The position numbers and the translations under genes were made by a program. Shown here in pieces: positions 60,677 through 64,000 of a stretch of 64,000 bases of DNA; the first letter of the stretch is position 1, and the number at the start of each line of letters is the position of its first letter. The DNA is taken from positions 1-64,000 of the forward strand of contig CAJNDS010002112.1 in the NCBI GenBank assembly GCA_905221605.1, read 5' to 3'. This DNA is from Symbiodinium natans (lineage: Eukaryota > Sar > Dinophyceae > Suessiales > Symbiodiniaceae). The notes under the pieces are model-generated. The model made no database searches. It saw only the letters and a list, made by a program, of their open reading frames with translations, and was not told where the DNA came from.

Positions 60677-60827
60677 GGTAGAGTGGCCACAAGATGGAGC
60701 ACGCCGTGAAGGCCGCAAACAGGACTTCGTGGCCCTTGCTTCTGAAGCACATGACCTGACGGCAAAGAGTTTGAGATCCAGGGTTGCAGACAAATCTCAG
60801 ACGACAGGGTCCATAACTTGGCTATAA
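60677..60827 (+). CDS. Terminal exon, 49 residues
   Basis: After GTGCTTTTAG|G: VEWPQDGARREGRKQDFVAL, ASEAHDLTAKSLRSRVADKS, then QTTGSITWL and TAA at 60825. Mostly soluble and charged. Confidence 0.5.
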
Positions 60828-61732
60828 GAGTTGATATCGTTGATGTGGGCTTCTGTGTTCAACGTTTAGGCCTCTTGATTGTAGGGCAGCTAGTAATAAT
60901 CGATGCCTATAGCATTGAATCATGGTGTGCCTGCACGAGGTGACCACAAGCTGAATTCCGACACTTGCTCCCGGAGCACTTGCAGCCCTCCTAACCCTAA
61001 ACCCTTGTACAGTTTACATCCAGGAACCCTAAACCCTAAACAGGCCCTAAACCCTAAACCCTGAAACCCTGAAACCCTGAAACCTAAGCCCTAAACGAAG
61101 ACCGAAGAGACAGCAAAAGGTGCGCTCGCCACCCTTCAAGCCGCGACTATGCAATAGAGGGTACCAAAGTCCCGAAAGCGTAGGAACTCTTTCTCTTGCT
61201 TTCTTTGCTCCTCCTCTGCACCATCTGCGTCCCCCCCCCCCCCCCACGTACTCTACTTCCACAAAGTCTTGTGAAAATACCACATGTTCAACCCTATCAG
61301 CGATTGCAAGGTTGAGTTTCTAAACCCTAAACCCAAAACCCTAAACCCTGAACCCCTCAAACCAACAAGAGGAGCCTCCAACACCACGGTAAAGGGGTTG
61401 ATCAAAATTATTGGGGCCTAGGCTCAGCTCTCAGGTTCTCAGAAGTCTCTCAAAGAAGGTTAGGGTTTAGGGTTTAGGGCTTAGGGTGTAGGGTGTAGGG
61501 TTTAGGCCAATGCTTACCCCCAGACACGTCTCAATGGCAAAGGAGCTTCTGGAAAGTCCTGAACCCTGAGCCCTAAATCTCCCGCCCTATGACCCCAAAG
61601 CTCCGAGGCGTCAACGTCCCAAGACTCCAGAGCAACCTGGTAAACCGGCCGTAAAGTTGAGGGTTCGGGTTCGGGGCTTCAGTTTCAGAAGCTTCCACTC
61701 TGTTGACCAAAGCGTTTTTCCCAAACCCCAAC

Positions 61733-61828
61733 CCCCCAAAATCCCCCTCCACCCTCCATGCCTCCCGCACCACTGGCGAGTAGACCCAGCGAAGGAGGGC
61801 CGCAGCCGCGAAGACTAGCCCCAGCGTC
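61733..61828 (-). CDS. Internal exon with transmembrane segment
   Basis: 96 nt from GGCTTCTAAG|G to TTGGGGG|GTTGGGG. Reads TLGLVFAAAALLRWVYSPVV then REAWRVEGDFG. The donor resembles the telomere unit. GC-rich third positions. Confidence 0.57.
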
Positions 61829-62231
61829 CTTAGAAGCCAGTGGAAGAAGCCCTAAACCCTAAACCCTAAACCCTAAACCCTAAACCCTAAACCCCAAATT
61901 CTGTTGCCTGAGCTCTTGTTTCCTAGGCCCAAGCTTTGCCAGGTGCAGCACCTGTACATCTCAGAGTCTTACGTCCCATGATGGCCTCTAAGTACAGGGC
62001 TTTGGGTACGCAGCCAGCATGGGGTTTCTTAAAAATTCCTACGAAAAAGCTGTCAGTTTAAGGGGGAACATCCAAACTCTAGCCCACTTAACTACACTCC
62101 CCTAAAACCTCAATAAAAGTAATATGTTTAATATCTTCTTGGGTTTTAGATAAACACCCTAAACCCTAAACCCTAAACCCTAAACCCTAAACCCTAAACC
62201 CAAGGGGGATCTAGGCCATGGAACAGCGCAG

Positions 62232-62317
62232 CTGGCGCCATGCTGGCGCTCACGGTCGGCTGCTGGGCGCTCGAGCGCTGGGGAATCTTGGCGACGCGCC
62301 GGCCTCGACAACATCAG
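62232..62317 (+). CDS. Exon with GTTTAGGG donor, 28 codons
   Basis: AACAGCGCAG|CT ... CATCAG|GTTTAGGG. Reads GAMLALTVGCWALERWGILA then TRRPRQHQ. Flanked by CCCTAAA (62156-62200) and TTTAGGG (62318-62355) arrays. Confidence 0.55.
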
Positions 62318-62587
62318 GTTTAGGGTTTAGGGTTTAGGCTTTAGGGTTTAGGGTTTTGCCACCCGCAGGGTTTTAGGGTTTAGGGTTTAGGGTTTAGGAC
62401 AGCAGCTGCAGCTGTGGGTTGAGGATTAAGGCTTCTAGGGTTCTCAAGGGAGGGGGGTTCAAGGATTCTAGGGTTCTTAAGGGCCGGAGTTTTTGTTGTT
62501 GCCTGTGCTGTGGTGATGAGTTTTGGGCTGGGACTCCTACTTGAAGGCACATGGGTGGCTATGTCTATATATATTTCTATATGTATG

Positions 62588-62882
62588 TATATACCAGGAG
62601 TGAAGAGGGTACCCTTTTTGGCCTGCAGGGGCTTATAAGGGAACAGAAAAAAGGGGAACAAGGGCCCTACCCTGGGGTCCAAGGCACTTATAGGGCTGAG
62701 CATGGGCTTCGCGAGTACCCTAATTAGGGTATCAAAAGGGGGGGGGGGGGGCATCTAGACCCGGGAGTAACCTAGGGAGTAAAAAGGGTACCCTTTTTGG
62801 TATTAAGGGGATTATAAGGGGATTATTACAAGGGAACCCCAACCCAAAAAAAAGGAAAAAAGGGCCTACTCCCGGTCCTAGG
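62588..62882. repeat. Two copies of family D
   Basis: 62588-62705 and 62751-62882 share AGGGTACCCTTTTTGG, GGCTTATAAGGGAAC-type and GGTCCTAGG parts. They are separated by a (G)11 run. Confidence 0.78.
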
Positions 62883-63110
62883 CCATCGAAGGCTTCGGCT
62901 CTCGCGATCGCACGCGGCAGTCAGGGGTTCGGTTTTTGGGGGCTTTAAGTTTGAGGGGTCCAAAGAGGTACAGTTGAAAGCCTAAACCCTGTCGAGCAAC
63001 GGACTTTGAGATTGCCGGCACACAACCTTAAACCCTCACCCTAAACCCCAAACCCTAAACCATCCTAAACCCCGCTATCCTGCCTGAGCCTTGTCTTTGA
63101 AGGCCCCAAG

Positions 63111-63154
63111 GGTGCGAGGGAGCAGCCTGCGGTTGCACAACGGTCATTGATGAG
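63111..63154 (+). CDS. Short exon with GTGAGT donor
   Basis: GGCCCCAAG|GGT ... TTGATGAG|GTGAGT. Encodes GAREQPAVAQRSLM. The donor is canonical. Confidence 0.42.
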
Positions 63155-63291
63155 GTGAGTGTAGGGTTTAGGTTCTATATAAATGTCCACTTTTGTGCTT
63201 GTATGATGGGGTTCATAAGGGAATCCTGAGCCCCCAACAAGAACAAGGGGAATATGAAGAACAGCTCGGGGCATCCGAATCTTCGGAGGAT

Positions 63292-63398
63292 TTGGGGGTT
63301 ACGAAAATAGGGGACCCCAATATAGACCCCCAAATAGTAGGATCTTATAATAAGGACCCAATAAGGTACCCCCCCCCCCCCATTTTCGTAAACACCCA
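63292..63398. mobile_element. Family-C inverted-repeat element
   Basis: TGGGGGTTACGAAAATAGGG at the left and CCCATTTTCGTAAACACCCA at the right. A half copy with GGGGTTTACGAAAATGAGGG is at 33093-33157. Confidence 0.78.
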
Positions 63399-63585
63399 TT
63401 TGGCGTGGAGGAGTTTAAGGGTTTTTTTACGGCTTTGGCGTGCGGGGGGGGACTCAGGAGGCAGCATTCGGGGGCTCAAGGGTTCGTAGGAATGAAAGGG
63501 CGCCCTTTTTGGTTCAAAGGGGCTTGCCAACAAAAAAGGAATAAGGGGCCATACGGCATCAGCAATGCCAGAGCGTGTGTTGCAG

Positions 63586-63648
63586 GACAGCGCCTTGGAA
63601 AACAAGGGCCAGTGTGGCCAGCAGTGGCCTCTTCCGTGCAGCTCCACC
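63586..63648 (+). CDS. Internal exon, 21 codons
   Basis: GTGTTGCAG|GAC ... TCCACC|GTAACC, 63 nt, phase 0 at both ends. Reads DSALENKGQCGQQWPLPCSS then T. Confidence 0.5.
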
Positions 63649-63711
63649 GTAACCTTCTAAACGATAACTTGCGGGGGGGCGCCCTGGCTCAGGGCCCCCT
63701 ACAGAACCCTA

Positions 63712-63858
63712 TAACCCCTAAACCCTGAACCCTAACCCCTAAACCTGAACCCTAAACCCTAAACCCTAAACCCTAAACCCTAACCCCTAACCCCTAACCC
63801 CTAACCCCTAACCCCTAAACCCTAAACCCTAAACTCTGAACCCTGAACCCGAACCCTA
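63712..63858 (-). repeat. Telomere-type array with CCCCTAA variants
   Basis: CCCTAAA, CCCTGAA and a run of CCCCTAA units (63780-63820). Confidence 0.94.
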
Positions 63859-63860
63859 AC

Positions 63861-63962
63861 GAGGGGTGCAAGCCCAGAAGCCTGCTGAGATGTGATGGCT
63901 GGCGTCGCTGTGAAGGCCGGTGCATGCCCCAGCAGAAGCAGTGACACCGCCGCGAGCCTCGT
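63861..63962 (-). CDS. Exon with signal-like start and GTTAGGG donor
   Basis: 102 nt, 34 codons. Acceptor CCTAAACCCAAG|, donor CCCCTC|GTTAGGG. Reads TRLAAVSLLLLGHAPAFTAT then PAITSQQASGLAPL. The Leu-rich start resembles a signal peptide whose Met would be in an exon beyond the window end. Confidence 0.57.
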
Positions 63963-64000
63963 CTTGGGTTTAGGGTTTAGGGTTTAGGGTTTAGGGTTTA

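Noticed and set aside
3709-64000. A chromosome end, because of abundant TTTAGGG
   Set aside because: Arrays are short, on both strands, degenerate and separated by coding islands over 60 kb, so they are interstitial.

Overview
ORGANISM. This looks like nuclear DNA of a dinoflagellate. Two stretches match the 3' part of the dinoflagellate trans-spliced leader (1690-1704 and 2417-2432). Exon-like islands have GC-rich third codon positions and an AG|G acceptor rule. The telomere-type repeat TTTAGGG/CCCTAAA occurs throughout the window, usually in runs of 3-25 copies, too interspersed to be a chromosome end. No prokaryotic operon, rRNA, tRNA or CRISPR array was seen.

LAYOUT. 1-3.3 kb: a 39-bp minisatellite, two relict spliced leaders, a 15-bp hairpin with a TTCG loop, and an (ACGC)n microsatellite. 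3.6-6.05 kb: a two-exon gene for a Mutator-like (MULE) transposase with an AT-hook tail; its intron carries CCCTAAA repeats. 6.07-8.78 kb: a large palindrome with three tandem 583-bp units. 9-18.5 kb and 21.4-40.8 kb: short coding islands between telomere-type arrays and small inverted-repeat elements. 18.9-20.0 kb: an AT-rich island with a decayed retroviral-type integrase. 20.2-21.4 kb: an intact RCC1-repeat gene. 40.9-49.2 kb: a complete Ty1/copia LTR retrotransposon on the minus strand, with LTRs identical by eye and a 5-bp target duplication. 49.2-64 kb: more exon islands, arrays and small elements.

MAIN READING. Many islands of 30-500 bp between telomere-type arrays behave as exons. They are open in one frame, have GC-rich third positions, and are bounded by AG| and |GT. 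In many cases the donor GT lies in the first repeat (GTTTAGGG), and in several the acceptor is the last one (CCCTAAACCCAG|G). Introns therefore tend to start with TTTAGGG and end with CCCTAAA, which would let them fold as hairpins. Small palindromic elements of several families sit inside them. The best gene models, with matching phases across junctions, are at 37539-39571, 34712-35165 and 14892-15473 (minus), and 40764-49313 (plus). In the last, the copia element has expanded an intron of about 111 bp to 8.4 kb. Most genes cannot be joined end to end from sequence alone, so most exons are listed singly. Some islands are open on both strands; these are marked.
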